Assembly (NCBI GenBank): GCA_002423465.1
Contig: DIWG01000077.1
Span: 17,152-31,285, forward strand
From: Syntrophaceae bacterium UBA6112
Lineage (GTDB): Bacteria > Desulfobacterota > Syntrophia > Syntrophales > UBA5619
Length of the DNA stretch: 14,134 bases
Reading direction: 5' to 3'
The position numbers and the translations under genes were made by a program. Position 1 is the stretch's first letter; each line of letters begins with the position of its first letter. Below, piece by piece: positions 6,354 through 12,398 of this stretch. The notes under the pieces were generated by a model that searched no databases, was not told the origin of the DNA, and saw only the letters and a list, made by a program, of their open reading frames with translations.

Positions 6354-7661
6354 TTGTTAGAAGGCTTAAAAAATATCTCCAAGATACCGGAACTTCAGAA
6401 GAGGATTCTCTTTACTTTTTTCCTCCTGGCGGTTTACCGGATCGGCGCCCATGTACCGACGCCGGGGATCGATACGGCAGCGCTTGCGGCCTTCTTCGAA
6501 CAGGCCAAGGGATCTCTGTTGGGACTCTTTGACATGTTTGCGGGCGGCGCCCTGAGCAATCTTTCGGTCTTTGCCCTGGGGATCATGCCCTACATCAGCG
6601 CCTCGATCATCCTTCAGCTCCTGACCGTGGCCATTCCCCATCTGGAGAAGCTTTCCAAAGAGGGAGAGGCGGGCCGGAGAAAGATCACGCAGTACACCCG
6701 TTACGGGACGGTGGTTCTCAGCATTATCCAGGGTTTCGGAATCTCCATCGGCCTGGAAAATATGGCAGGGCCCACGGGGGCTTCGATCGTGATCAATACC
6801 GGCTGGGCATTCCGGCTGATGACGGTGATCACCTTGACGGCCGGGACGGCCTTCATCATGTGGCTGGGAGAACAGATCACCGAAAAGGGGATCGGAAACG
6901 GCATCTCTCTGATCATCTTTGCCGGCATTGTTTGCCGCGGACCGGAGGCGATCATCAATACCTTCCGTCTGCTCTCCTCGGGAGAAATGGGAATTTTCTT
7001 CATCATTATTCTGATCCTGATGATGGTGCTGGTGATCGGCGTCATCGTCTTCGTGGAGAGCGGCCAGAGAAGAATCCCGGTGCAGTACGCAAAACGGGTG
7101 GTCGGGAGGAAGATGTACGGCGGTCAGTCGACCCACCTGCCCTTGAAGGTCAATTCGGCCGGGGTTATCCCGCCGATCTTCGCGTCGTCGATCATCATGT
7201 TCCCGGCGACGATCGCCAACTTCATTCCGCACCCGTGGATGAAATCGGTTGCCGAGGCGATGATTCCCGGGCGTGTCGGGTACGAACTGCTCTACGTCGC
7301 CTTCATTGTCTTCTTCTGCTTCTTCTATACGGCCGTCACCTTCAACCCGGTGGATGTGGCGGACAACATGAAAAAATACGGGGGATATGTCCCCGGGATC
7401 CGGCCCGGCAAGAAGACAGCCGAGTATATCGACGATGTTCTGACGAAGCTCACCTTTGGGGGCGCCATCTATGTGTCCGCCGTTTGCGTGCTTCCCAGCA
7501 TTCTGATCAGCTCTTTCAATGTTCCCTTCTATTTCGGCGGTACGGCCCTTCTGATCGTCGTCGGGGTGGCACTGGACACGGCGGGACAGATCGAAACCCA
7601 TCTGTTGACGCGGCAGTATGAGGGTTTCATGAAGAAGGGGCGCATTGCCAGAAGGCGCTGA
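6354..7661 (+). CDS. secY: Protein translocase subunit SecY (TTG start)
   Basis: SecY (435 residues) is the channel-forming subunit of the SecYEG translocon in the inner membrane, used for export of unfolded proteins and insertion of membrane proteins. Ten hydrophobic segments are visible. Near the N-terminus, after YRIGAHVPTPGID, comes the plug and TM2 region with GGALSNLSVFALGIMPYISA. The cytoplasmic loop YAKRVVGRKMYGGQSTHLPL and the later GGYVPGIRPGKKTAEYI loop are the ribosome and SecA contact regions known in the family. The C-terminus is basic (GRIARRR). The TTG start lies one base after the rplO stop, with GAGGT upstream. The adk gene that often follows secY is absent. Confidence 0.97.
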   Translation: MLEGLKNISKIPELQKRILFTFFLLAVYRIGAHVPTPGIDTAALAAFFEQAKGSLLGLFDMFAGGALSNLSVFALGIMPYISASIILQLLTVAIPHLEKLSKEGEAGRRKITQYTRYGTVVLSIIQGFGISIGLENMAGPTGASIVINTGWAFRLMTVITLTAGTAFIMWLGEQITEKGIGNGISLIIFAGIVCRGPEAIINTFRLLSSGEMGIFFIIILILMMVLVIGVIVFVESGQRRIPVQYAKRVVGRKMYGGQSTHLPLKVNSAGVIPPIFASSIIMFPATIANFIPHPWMKSVAEAMIPGRVGYELLYVAFIVFFCFFYTAVTFNPVDVADNMKKYGGYVPGIRPGKKTAEYIDDVLTKLTFGGAIYVSAVCVLPSILISSFNVPFYFGGTALLIVVGVALDTAGQIETHLLTRQYEGFMKKGRIARRR

Positions 7662-7697
7662 GGCGGGCATGGCCTTCGGAAACATGGGATCAAGGTC

Positions 7698-8447
7698 ATG
7701 GTCATCCTGAAGCTGCCCGAAGAGGTTTCGCGACTCAGAACCAGCAATCGGATCGTTGCGGAGATTCTTTCGGAGCTGAAGGAGAGGGTAAAACCGGGCG
7801 TGACCACCCGGGAGCTGAACAGGCTTTCGGAAGAGCTTTCGCGAAAGAACCGGGTCATCCCGGCGTTCAAGGGGTACCGGGGTTATCCCTTTGCTCTCTG
7901 CACATCGGTGAACGGTGAGGTGGTTCATGGCATGCCGTCCGATCATTCGCTTGTATCCGGGGATATCCTGAGTCTGGATTTCGGGGTCATTTATAAGGGA
8001 TATTATGGAGATGCTGCGATAACCGTTCCCGTTGGGAACGTATCGGCCACGGCGAAACGGCTGATGAACGTGACCGAGAAAGGCCTCTACGCCGGAATTG
8101 AACGGGCGCTGGCGGGAAACCGCCTGGGGGACGTTTCTGCCGCGGTTCAAGGTTGCGTTGAGGCGGCCGGTTTCTCGGTGGTCAGGGATTTTGTCGGCCA
8201 CGGAATCGGCAAGAACATGCATGAGGATCCTCAGATTCCCAATTACGGTATGCCGGGGAGGGGAATCGAACTCCGTCAGGGTATGGTCCTGGCGATCGAA
8301 CCGATGGTGAATGAGGGAAGTTACCGGGTGAAAGTGCTCCCCGATGGGTGGACCGTGGTTACAGAGGACGGAAGCCTGTCCGCACATTTCGAACATTCCG
8401 TGGCGATAACGGAAAACGGGCCGGAGATCCTGAGCCGGATGCAGTAG
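7698..8447 (+). CDS. map: Type I methionine aminopeptidase
   Basis: Map (249 residues) removes the initiator methionine from nascent proteins in the cytoplasm. All five metal ligands of the pita-bread fold are visible: D94 and D105 (SLDFGVIYKGYYGDAA), H167 (FVGHGIG), E200 (AIEPM) and E231 (HFEHS). The catalytic-site histidine H77 lies in NGEVVHGMP. There is no N-terminal zinc-finger extension, so this is the short type-Ia form. The ATG at 7698 gives the usual MVILKLPEEV-like start; AAGGT directly upstream is a tight, imperfect ribosome site. Position between secY and infA is standard apart from the missing adk. Confidence 0.97.
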   Translation: MVILKLPEEVSRLRTSNRIVAEILSELKERVKPGVTTRELNRLSEELSRKNRVIPAFKGYRGYPFALCTSVNGEVVHGMPSDHSLVSGDILSLDFGVIYKGYYGDAAITVPVGNVSATAKRLMNVTEKGLYAGIERALAGNRLGDVSAAVQGCVEAAGFSVVRDFVGHGIGKNMHEDPQIPNYGMPGRGIELRQGMVLAIEPMVNEGSYRVKVLPDGWTVVTEDGSLSAHFEHSVAITENGPEILSRMQ

Positions 8448-8502
8448 CGGTTTTGCGAATAGCGCAAAGATCTTGGACGACCGGATTCGAAAAGCGGAGA
8501 TT

Positions 8503-8721
8503 ATGGCAAAAGAAGAAGCAATAGAGGTTGAAGGCCGGGTGATTGAGCCTCTGCCCAATGCAATGTTTCGGGTGGAACTGGAGAACGGCCATCGCGTTCT
8601 GGCCCATATTTCCGGCAAGATGAGGATGCATTTTATCAAGATATTGCCCGGCGACAAGGTGACGGTGGAGCTGTCCCCCTATGATCTGACCCGGGGAAGG
8701 ATCGTTTACAGGACAAAATAA
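8503..8721 (+). CDS. infA: Translation initiation factor IF-1
   Basis: IF-1 (72 residues, the usual size) is an OB-fold protein that occupies the A site of the 30S subunit and assists IF-2 and IF-3 during initiation. The sequence MAKEEAIEVEGRVIEPLPN, then MFRVELENGHRVLAHISGKM and the ending SPYDLTRGRIVYRTK, matches the family throughout. The frame extends upstream to a TTG at 8473, but the ATG at 8503 is the family start and has GGAG at 8496-8499. A T8 tract follows in the 58-base gap to rpmJ. Confidence 0.97.
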   Translation: MAKEEAIEVEGRVIEPLPNAMFRVELENGHRVLAHISGKMRMHFIKILPGDKVTVELSPYDLTRGRIVYRTK

Positions 8722-8779
8722 CAAAGACGGTTTTTTTTGGATGCGGGAGATGCCGTCGATGGATTGAGGGGGAATGGTC

Positions 8780-8893
8780 GTGAAAGTACGTTCTTCGGTC
8801 AAAAAGATTTGCGAGAAATGCAAGATTGTCAAAAGGCGGGGCGTGTTGCGCGTGATTTGCGAGAATCCGAAGCACAAGCAGCGTCAGGGATAG
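8780..8893 (+). CDS. rpmJ: 50S ribosomal protein L36, zinc-type (C+, GTG start)
   Basis: L36 has 37 residues and is the smallest protein of the 50S subunit. MKVRSSVKKICEKCK opens the protein, and it ends ICENPKHKQRQG. C11, C14, C27 and H32 form the zinc site of the C+ form. Two starts are possible: ATG at 8774 (adding MVV before the conserved lysine) or GTG at 8780. The GTG is preferred because it gives the exact family start and leaves about 7 bases after GAGGGGG at 8766-8772. It lies 27 bases before rpsM, the usual join between the spc and alpha blocks. Confidence 0.95.
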   Translation: MKVRSSVKKICEKCKIVKRRGVLRVICENPKHKQRQG

Positions 8894-8920
8894 GGATTCA
8901 ATAATCAGGAGGTTTGACTG

Positions 8921-9289
8921 GTGGCCAGAATTGCAGGTGTGGATTTACCCAAGAACAAGAGGATGGAGATCGCTCTAACCTATATCTACGGGATCGGGCG
9001 GGCAAAATCAAAAGAGATCCTTCGGGACGCCGGCGTCGGACCCGATACGAAAACGGATCAGCTTGCGGATTCGGAAATAACCTCCATTAGGAATATCATC
9101 GACAAGGAGCTCAAGGTCGAAGGAGATTTGCGTCGGGAAATTTCCATGTCCATCAAAAGACTGATGGATGTCGGGAGTTACCGAGGGTTGCGACATCGGA
9201 AGGGACTTCCGGTCAGGGGGCAAAGAACCAGCACCAATGCCAGGACGAGGAAAGGACCGAGAAGGTCGATTGCCGGCAAGAAGAAATAG
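8921..9289 (+). CDS. rpsM: 30S ribosomal protein S13 (GTG start)
   Basis: S13 (122 residues) lies at the top of the 30S head, forms bridges B1a and B1b to the 50S subunit, and its tail contacts the P-site tRNA. MARIAGVDLPKNKRMEIALT and the helix-two-turn-helix YIYGIGRAKSKEIL are the conserved start; SYRGLRHRKGLPVRGQRTST and NARTRKGPR mark the C-terminal region. A consensus AGGAGGT at 8907-8913 lies 7 bases upstream of the GTG. It is the first gene of the alpha block; in E. coli the S4 repressor site lies upstream of rpsM. Confidence 0.97.
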   Translation: MARIAGVDLPKNKRMEIALTYIYGIGRAKSKEILRDAGVGPDTKTDQLADSEITSIRNIIDKELKVEGDLRREISMSIKRLMDVGSYRGLRHRKGLPVRGQRTSTNARTRKGPRRSIAGKKK

Positions 9290-9313
9290 GGAGTGGAGAA
9301 ATCCGGAGGATCA

Positions 9314-9706
9314 ATGGCAAAGCCAGTCAGAAAAACAGGGAAAAAAAAGGAAAAAAAGAATATCTCAGAGGGTATCGCTCACATCCAGTCTACCTTTAAC
9401 AACACGATCGTGACCATTACCGATCTGAGCGGGAATGTCATCGCCTGGGCGTCCGCCGGGATGCAGGGTTTCAAGGGATCCCGCAAGAGCACGCCCTTTG
9501 CCGCGCAAATGGCGGCGGAGGATGCCGTGAAGAAGGCGCGGGAACATGGGCTCCGGGCCGTCCAGGTTTACGTCAAAGGCCCGGGATCCGGACGGGAGTC
9601 GGCGCTGAGGTCTCTGCAGACGGCGGGTCTGAGGATCAGTCTCATCCGCGACGTGACGCCCATTCCCCACAACGGATGCCGCCCACCCAAGCGAAGACGG
9701 GTATAG
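9314..9706 (+). CDS. rpsK: 30S ribosomal protein S11
   Basis: S11 (130 residues) lines the mRNA exit channel on the 30S platform. A basic N-terminal extension (KPVRKTGKKKEKKN) precedes the core, with HIQSTFNNTIVTITDLSGN, the SAGMQGFKGSRKSTPFAAQ block, and the C-terminal VTPIPHNGCRPPKRRRV. The asparagine in HNGC is, by family knowledge, the start of a conserved element where isoaspartate has been described in E. coli. An upstream GTG at 9293 is in frame, but the ATG at 9314 has GGAGGA at 9305-9310 and gives the normal MAKP start. It lies 24 bases after rpsM. Confidence 0.97.
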   Translation: MAKPVRKTGKKKEKKNISEGIAHIQSTFNNTIVTITDLSGNVIAWASAGMQGFKGSRKSTPFAAQMAAEDAVKKAREHGLRAVQVYVKGPGSGRESALRSLQTAGLRISLIRDVTPIPHNGCRPPKRRRV

Positions 9707-9712
9707 ACATAG

Positions 9713-9733
9713 TCAACGATCGGTCAGCGTTGA
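9713..9733 (+). other. Inverted repeat in the rpsK-rpsD gap
   Basis: TCAACG at 9713-9718 and CGTTGA at 9728-9733 can form a 6-bp stem with a 9-base loop, starting 6 bases after the rpsK stop. No T-run follows. It could be a small mRNA structure near rpsD, a gene known to be autoregulated by S4 in other bacteria; I do not recognise the E. coli pseudoknot or the Bacillus S4 leader here. Confidence 0.25.
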
Positions 9734-9758
9734 TAATTGATAATCGGTAGAGGGTAAT
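9730..9758 (+). promoter_or_regulatory. Candidate sigma-70 promoter upstream of rpsD
   Basis: TTGATA at 9730-9735 (5 of 6 to TTGACA), a 17-base spacer, and GGTAAT at 9753-9758 (4 of 6 to TATAAT) make a plausible internal promoter for rpsD-rpoA-rplQ. Transcription would begin near 9765, only about 18 bases before the TTG start. The -10 match is imperfect and the region is AT-rich, so chance is possible. Confidence 0.25.
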
Positions 9759-9773
9759 TGATCAGGGATCAGG
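9730..9773 (+). repeat. Two tandem heptamer duplications in the rpsK-rpsD gap
   Basis: TTGATAA occurs twice in direct tandem (9730-9736 and 9737-9743), and GATCAGG occurs twice in tandem (9760-9766 and 9767-9773), the second running into the Shine-Dalgarno of rpsD. The word TAATTGAT also occurs once in each half (9735-9742 and 9755-9762). The 76-base gap is AT-rich compared with its neighbours. Slippage duplication is the simplest explanation. Confidence 0.6.
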
Positions 9774-9782
9774 GAGGTTTCG

Positions 9783-10409
9783 TTGGCAAGATATCGAGAG
9801 TCCGTATGCAGGTTGTGCCGAAGAGAAGGTTTGAAGCTGTTTCTCAAGGGGGACAGATGCTACAGTGAAAAATGCGCCTTTGAAAGGCGGGGATTTGCAC
9901 CGGGTGATCATGGTCAGATCCGGAAGAAATTTTCCGATTATGGCGTCCAGTTGAGAGAAAAGCAGAAACTCAAAAGGATGTATGGTCTTCTGGAAAAGCA
10001 GTTTCGGGGTTATTTCGGCAAGGCTGACCGGCAGAAGGGGATTACGGGGACCAATTTGCTGCTGTTTCTGGAGAGAAGGCTGGACAATATGATCTTCCGG
10101 ATGGGTTTTGCCAATTCGCGGACGGAGGCGAGGCAACTGGTCCGGCACAACCATTTTCTGGTGGGAGAAAAACGGGTCAACATCCCTTCCTATCTGATCA
10201 AGGCCGGAGATGAGATCCGGGTCAGGGAGGGAAGCCGGAAGGTGGAGCGGATCATCGAAGCCATGGAAACCGTTGCCAGGCGGGGCGTTCCTCAATGGCT
10301 GGAGATCGATAAAGCCAACTTCAGGGGCGTGGTGAAAATGCTTCCCGTCCGTGAAGAACTTACAATGCCGGTTAAGGAACAGCTGGTCGTTGAACTGTAT
10401 TCAAAATAG
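9783..10409 (+). CDS. rpsD: 30S ribosomal protein S4, zinc-type (C+, TTG start)
   Basis: S4 (208 residues) is a primary 16S rRNA binder, an assembly nucleator and a translational repressor of its own operon in many bacteria. The N-terminal region holds C9, C12, C26 and C31 (CRLC and CYSEKC), the zinc site of the C+ form described for Thermus S4. The S4 RNA-binding domain follows, with LDNMIFRMGFANSRTEARQL and VRHNHFLVGEKRVNIPSYLI at about residues 98-140. The TTG start has AGGGAGGT at 9771-9778 and gives the MARYRES family start. It is separated from rpsK by an unusually structured 76-base gap. Confidence 0.97.
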   Translation: MARYRESVCRLCRREGLKLFLKGDRCYSEKCAFERRGFAPGDHGQIRKKFSDYGVQLREKQKLKRMYGLLEKQFRGYFGKADRQKGITGTNLLLFLERRLDNMIFRMGFANSRTEARQLVRHNHFLVGEKRVNIPSYLIKAGDEIRVREGSRKVERIIEAMETVARRGVPQWLEIDKANFRGVVKMLPVREELTMPVKEQLVVELYSK

Positions 10410-10447
10410 GACAATCACCAGGTATCCGAAGGGCAGGGAAAGGAATT

Positions 10448-11470
10448 ATGCAGAGAAACTGGCGTAGTTTGATTCAACCGAAAAGAATCGATATCGATGA
10501 AACGACCCATTCGCCTTTTTATGGGGAATTCAGTTGTCAGCCGCTGGAACGCGGCTTCGGGACCACGTTGGGCAACGCCCTCCGGCGGATTCTGCTCTCT
10601 TCGATTCAGGGAGCAGCCATCGTTTCCGTGAAATTTGACGGCGTCCTGCATGAATTTTCAACGATCCCCGGTGTCAAAGAGGACGTGACCGATATCATTC
10701 TGAATCTGAAGGGCGTGCGTCTCAAGCTTCATCAGGACGGTCCGCGGACGGTCCGCATCGACACCTCAAAGGAAGGCGTGATCACCGCCGCGGATATTGC
10801 AAGCGATGGGACGGTGGAGGTTCTCAACCCCGATCATTATATTGCCACATTGGTCGGCGAGACCTCTTTCAAAGCGGAAATGGCGGTCAAGATGGGCAAG
10901 GGATATGTGCCCGCACAGAAGGAAAAGGATCCCGAACAGTCTGAAGCGACGATTAATATCGATGCGATTTTTTCACCGATCAAGAAGGTGAACTATACCG
11001 TGACCTATGCGAGGGTAGGCCAGATTGCGGACTATGATCGCCTGATCCTCGAGGTGTGGACGGACGGGAGCGTTCTTCCCGAAGATGCGGTTGCATACGC
11101 CGCAAAAATACTCAAGGAACAGCTCGATCCCTTCATCAATTTCTCCGAGCCGGACGAGGAAGTGGCGGAATCCGAGATCGAGGGAACGGAAGAAGATATC
11201 AACGATATCCTCGTGCGACACGTCGATGATCTGGAACTCTCCGTCCGTTCGGCCAACTGCCTGAAGAACGCCGGGATCAATCTGATCGGAGAATTGGTTT
11301 TGAAAACAGAGGCCGAAATGCTCAAGACCAAGAACTTCGGCCGAAAATCATTGAACGAGATTAAAGAGATTCTGCTGGAGTCCGGTCTCAATTTTGGCAT
11401 GAAGCTGGATTTTCCTCCGTGGAACAAGACTGAAAAAACGGAAGAAACGCCTGTTGAAGGGGCGGAATAG
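10448..11470 (+). CDS. rpoA: DNA-directed RNA polymerase subunit alpha
   Basis: The alpha subunit (340 residues) dimerises to scaffold RNA polymerase assembly, and its C-terminal domain binds UP elements and activators. The N-terminal domain (about 1-232) contains LERGFGTTLGNALRRILLSS and HEFSTIPGVKEDVTDIILNL. An acidic linker (about 233-255) follows. The C-terminal domain (about 256-322) has VDDLELSVRSANCLKNAGI; R267 and N270 match E. coli R265 and N268, the key DNA-contacting residues. The tail is acidic (KTEETPVEGAE). The ATG is preceded by AAAGGAA. It is 38 bases after rpsD and 29 bases before rplQ. Confidence 0.97.
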   Translation: MQRNWRSLIQPKRIDIDETTHSPFYGEFSCQPLERGFGTTLGNALRRILLSSIQGAAIVSVKFDGVLHEFSTIPGVKEDVTDIILNLKGVRLKLHQDGPRTVRIDTSKEGVITAADIASDGTVEVLNPDHYIATLVGETSFKAEMAVKMGKGYVPAQKEKDPEQSEATINIDAIFSPIKKVNYTVTYARVGQIADYDRLILEVWTDGSVLPEDAVAYAAKILKEQLDPFINFSEPDEEVAESEIEGTEEDINDILVRHVDDLELSVRSANCLKNAGINLIGELVLKTEAEMLKTKNFGRKSLNEIKEILLESGLNFGMKLDFPPWNKTEKTEETPVEGAE

Positions 11471-11499
11471 AATTGTTTGCATTGAAAGGATGAGTCTCG

Positions 11500-11901
11500 A
11501 TGGGCCAGGGAAAATTTGGAAGCAAACTGGGAAGGACGACAAGCCACCGCAAGGCCATGCTGAGGACGATGGTGACCTCCCTTTTGAAACATGAGAAGAT
11601 CCAGACCACCGACATGAAGGCCAAGGAGCTCAAAAAGGTGGCGGACAAGATGATTACCCTCGGCAAGCGAGGCGATCTTCATGCCCGGAGACAGGCCGCC
11701 GCTTATGTCCGGGAACGGGACATGGTGGGAAAGCTGTTCGGTGAGCTGTCGGAACGCTACAAAGAGCGGGCCGGCGGCTATACCCGGATCGTCAAGTCGG
11801 GATATCGCGCGGGTGACAATGCCCCCATGTCCATCATTGAATTTGTCCGGAATGCCGAGGCGGATAAACCCAAGAAAAAGGCGCCGGCGCCAAAGAAATA
11901 G
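11500..11901 (+). CDS. rplQ: 50S ribosomal protein L17
   Basis: L17 (133 residues) lies near the tunnel exit on the solvent side of the 50S subunit. KLGRTTSHRKAMLRTMVTSL, then HEKIQTTDMKAKELKKVADK and the C-terminal ERAGGYTRIVKSGYRAGDNA block, are definitive. The extreme N-terminus is MGQGKFGSKLGR, where most bacteria have an MRHR-type start; a TGA 9 bases upstream rules out a longer version. The C-terminus has a Lys/Pro/Ala-rich tail (KPKKKAPAPKK). AAAGGATGAG upstream is the ribosome site. The cluster ends here with an intrinsic terminator. Confidence 0.96.
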   Translation: MGQGKFGSKLGRTTSHRKAMLRTMVTSLLKHEKIQTTDMKAKELKKVADKMITLGKRGDLHARRQAAAYVRERDMVGKLFGELSERYKERAGGYTRIVKSGYRAGDNAPMSIIEFVRNAEADKPKKKAPAPKK

Positions 11902-11909
11902 AGAATCGC

Positions 11910-11945
11910 AGAGGGCGGGCCATCAACCCGCCCTCTTTCATTTCC
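11910..11945 (+). terminator. Rho-independent terminator after rplQ
   Basis: AGAGGGCGGG at 11910-11919 pairs perfectly with CCCGCCCTCT at 11927-11936 around a CCATCAA loop, and is followed by TTCATTTCC and further T-rich sequence. The hairpin starts 8 bases after the rplQ stop. It closes the ribosomal transcription unit and implies a separate promoter for the genes downstream, unless readthrough occurs. Confidence 0.9.
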
Positions 11946-11959
11946 CCTCTTTTCCCCCC

Positions 11960-11988
11960 TTGTTTTTTCATCAAAAACGCGATATTTT
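11960..11988 (+). promoter_or_regulatory. Candidate promoter for the post-terminator genes
   Basis: TTGTTT at 11960-11965, a 17-base spacer, and TATTTT at 11983-11988 could form a weak sigma-70 promoter (3 of 6 and 4 of 6 matches). A new promoter is expected here because a strong terminator lies just upstream. The leader to the ATG at 12055 would be about 60 bases. The T-rich context makes chance matches likely. Confidence 0.3.
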
Positions 11989-12001
11989 CCACGCGACGTG
12001 G
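11989..12001 (+). promoter_or_regulatory. Palindrome CCACG-CGA-CGTGG next to the candidate -10
   Basis: A perfect 5-bp inverted repeat with a 3-base centre lies immediately downstream of the candidate -10 box, over the expected transcription start. Such placement suits a repressor operator, but the half-sites are short and I do not recognise a known regulator motif. Confidence 0.25.
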
Positions 12002-12054
12002 ATTGCTGTGGTGTGCACTTTTGTCTGAGAGGGTCATTGAAAGGAGGATCGAGA

Positions 12055-12315
12055 ATGGGTGAACAGCGGATCGGCGAAGTCGTGAAGTATTTTTCAAAAC
12101 CGGGTGTTGCCGCCGTCAAAATCACGGATGGCGGGATCAAAGTTGGAGATACCTTAAAATTCACGGGACATACAACGGATTTGACCATGCCGCTCGATTC
12201 CATGGAGGTCAACAATCAGAAGGTGGCCGAGGCGGTTGTCGGCGACTATATCGGTATTCGGGTGCTGGATCGGGTCCGTCCCGGTGATGAGGTATTCAAG
12301 GTGACGCCGGAGTAG
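12055..12315 (+). CDS. Small EF-Tu domain II-like (translation elongation factor-like) protein
   Basis: This 86-residue protein looks like an isolated EF-Tu domain-II beta barrel. Visible features are IGEVVKYF at residues 6-13, a KPGVAAVKITDGGIKVGDTL strand-turn-strand at 15-34, the GHTTDLTMPLDSMEVNN core at 38-54, and VGDYIGIRVLDRVRPGDEVF at 62-81. The G-X-K-V-G-D pattern and the later V-R-P-G-D pattern are typical of barrels in translation GTPases and of the C-terminal domain of U32 peptidases. There is no GTPase domain, P-loop or tRNA-binding domain III. Similar proteins are annotated as translation elongation factor-like in some bacteria. The ATG has AAAGGAGG at 12040-12047 with 7-base spacing. 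The frame extends upstream without support. Its function is unknown. Confidence 0.85.
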   Translation: MGEQRIGEVVKYFSKPGVAAVKITDGGIKVGDTLKFTGHTTDLTMPLDSMEVNNQKVAEAVVGDYIGIRVLDRVRPGDEVFKVTPE

Positions 12316-12398
12316 TCCCGCCGGAAAATGTCGTAGGGCCGTGAAAAAGGTCCCTGATGGGTTCCGATGGAGATCCGTGAACAAAAGGTATGGCCGAA

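Noticed and set aside
6860..7621. A 253-codon plus-strand frame inside secY.
   Set aside because: It is an out-of-frame shadow of secY with biased charged and Arg-rich composition and no family features.
6366..8657. A very long open frame (763 codons) on the minus strand opposite secY, map and infA.
   Set aside because: It lies antisense to three well-identified conserved genes, and its translation is low-complexity, rich in Asp, His and Arg, with no recognisable domain. It is a codon-bias shadow.
8726..8757. T8 tract with GACGG/CCGTC inverted repeat between infA and rpmJ as a possible terminator.
   Set aside because: The T-run lies inside the 22-base loop rather than after the stem, and the stem is only 5 bp, so it is not a plausible intrinsic terminator.
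12335..12358. Imperfect inverted repeat (AGGGCC with GGTCCCT) between the EF-Tu-like gene and the phosphodiesterase-like gene.
   Set aside because: The stem is short and bulged with no T-run after it; not convincing as a terminator or regulator.
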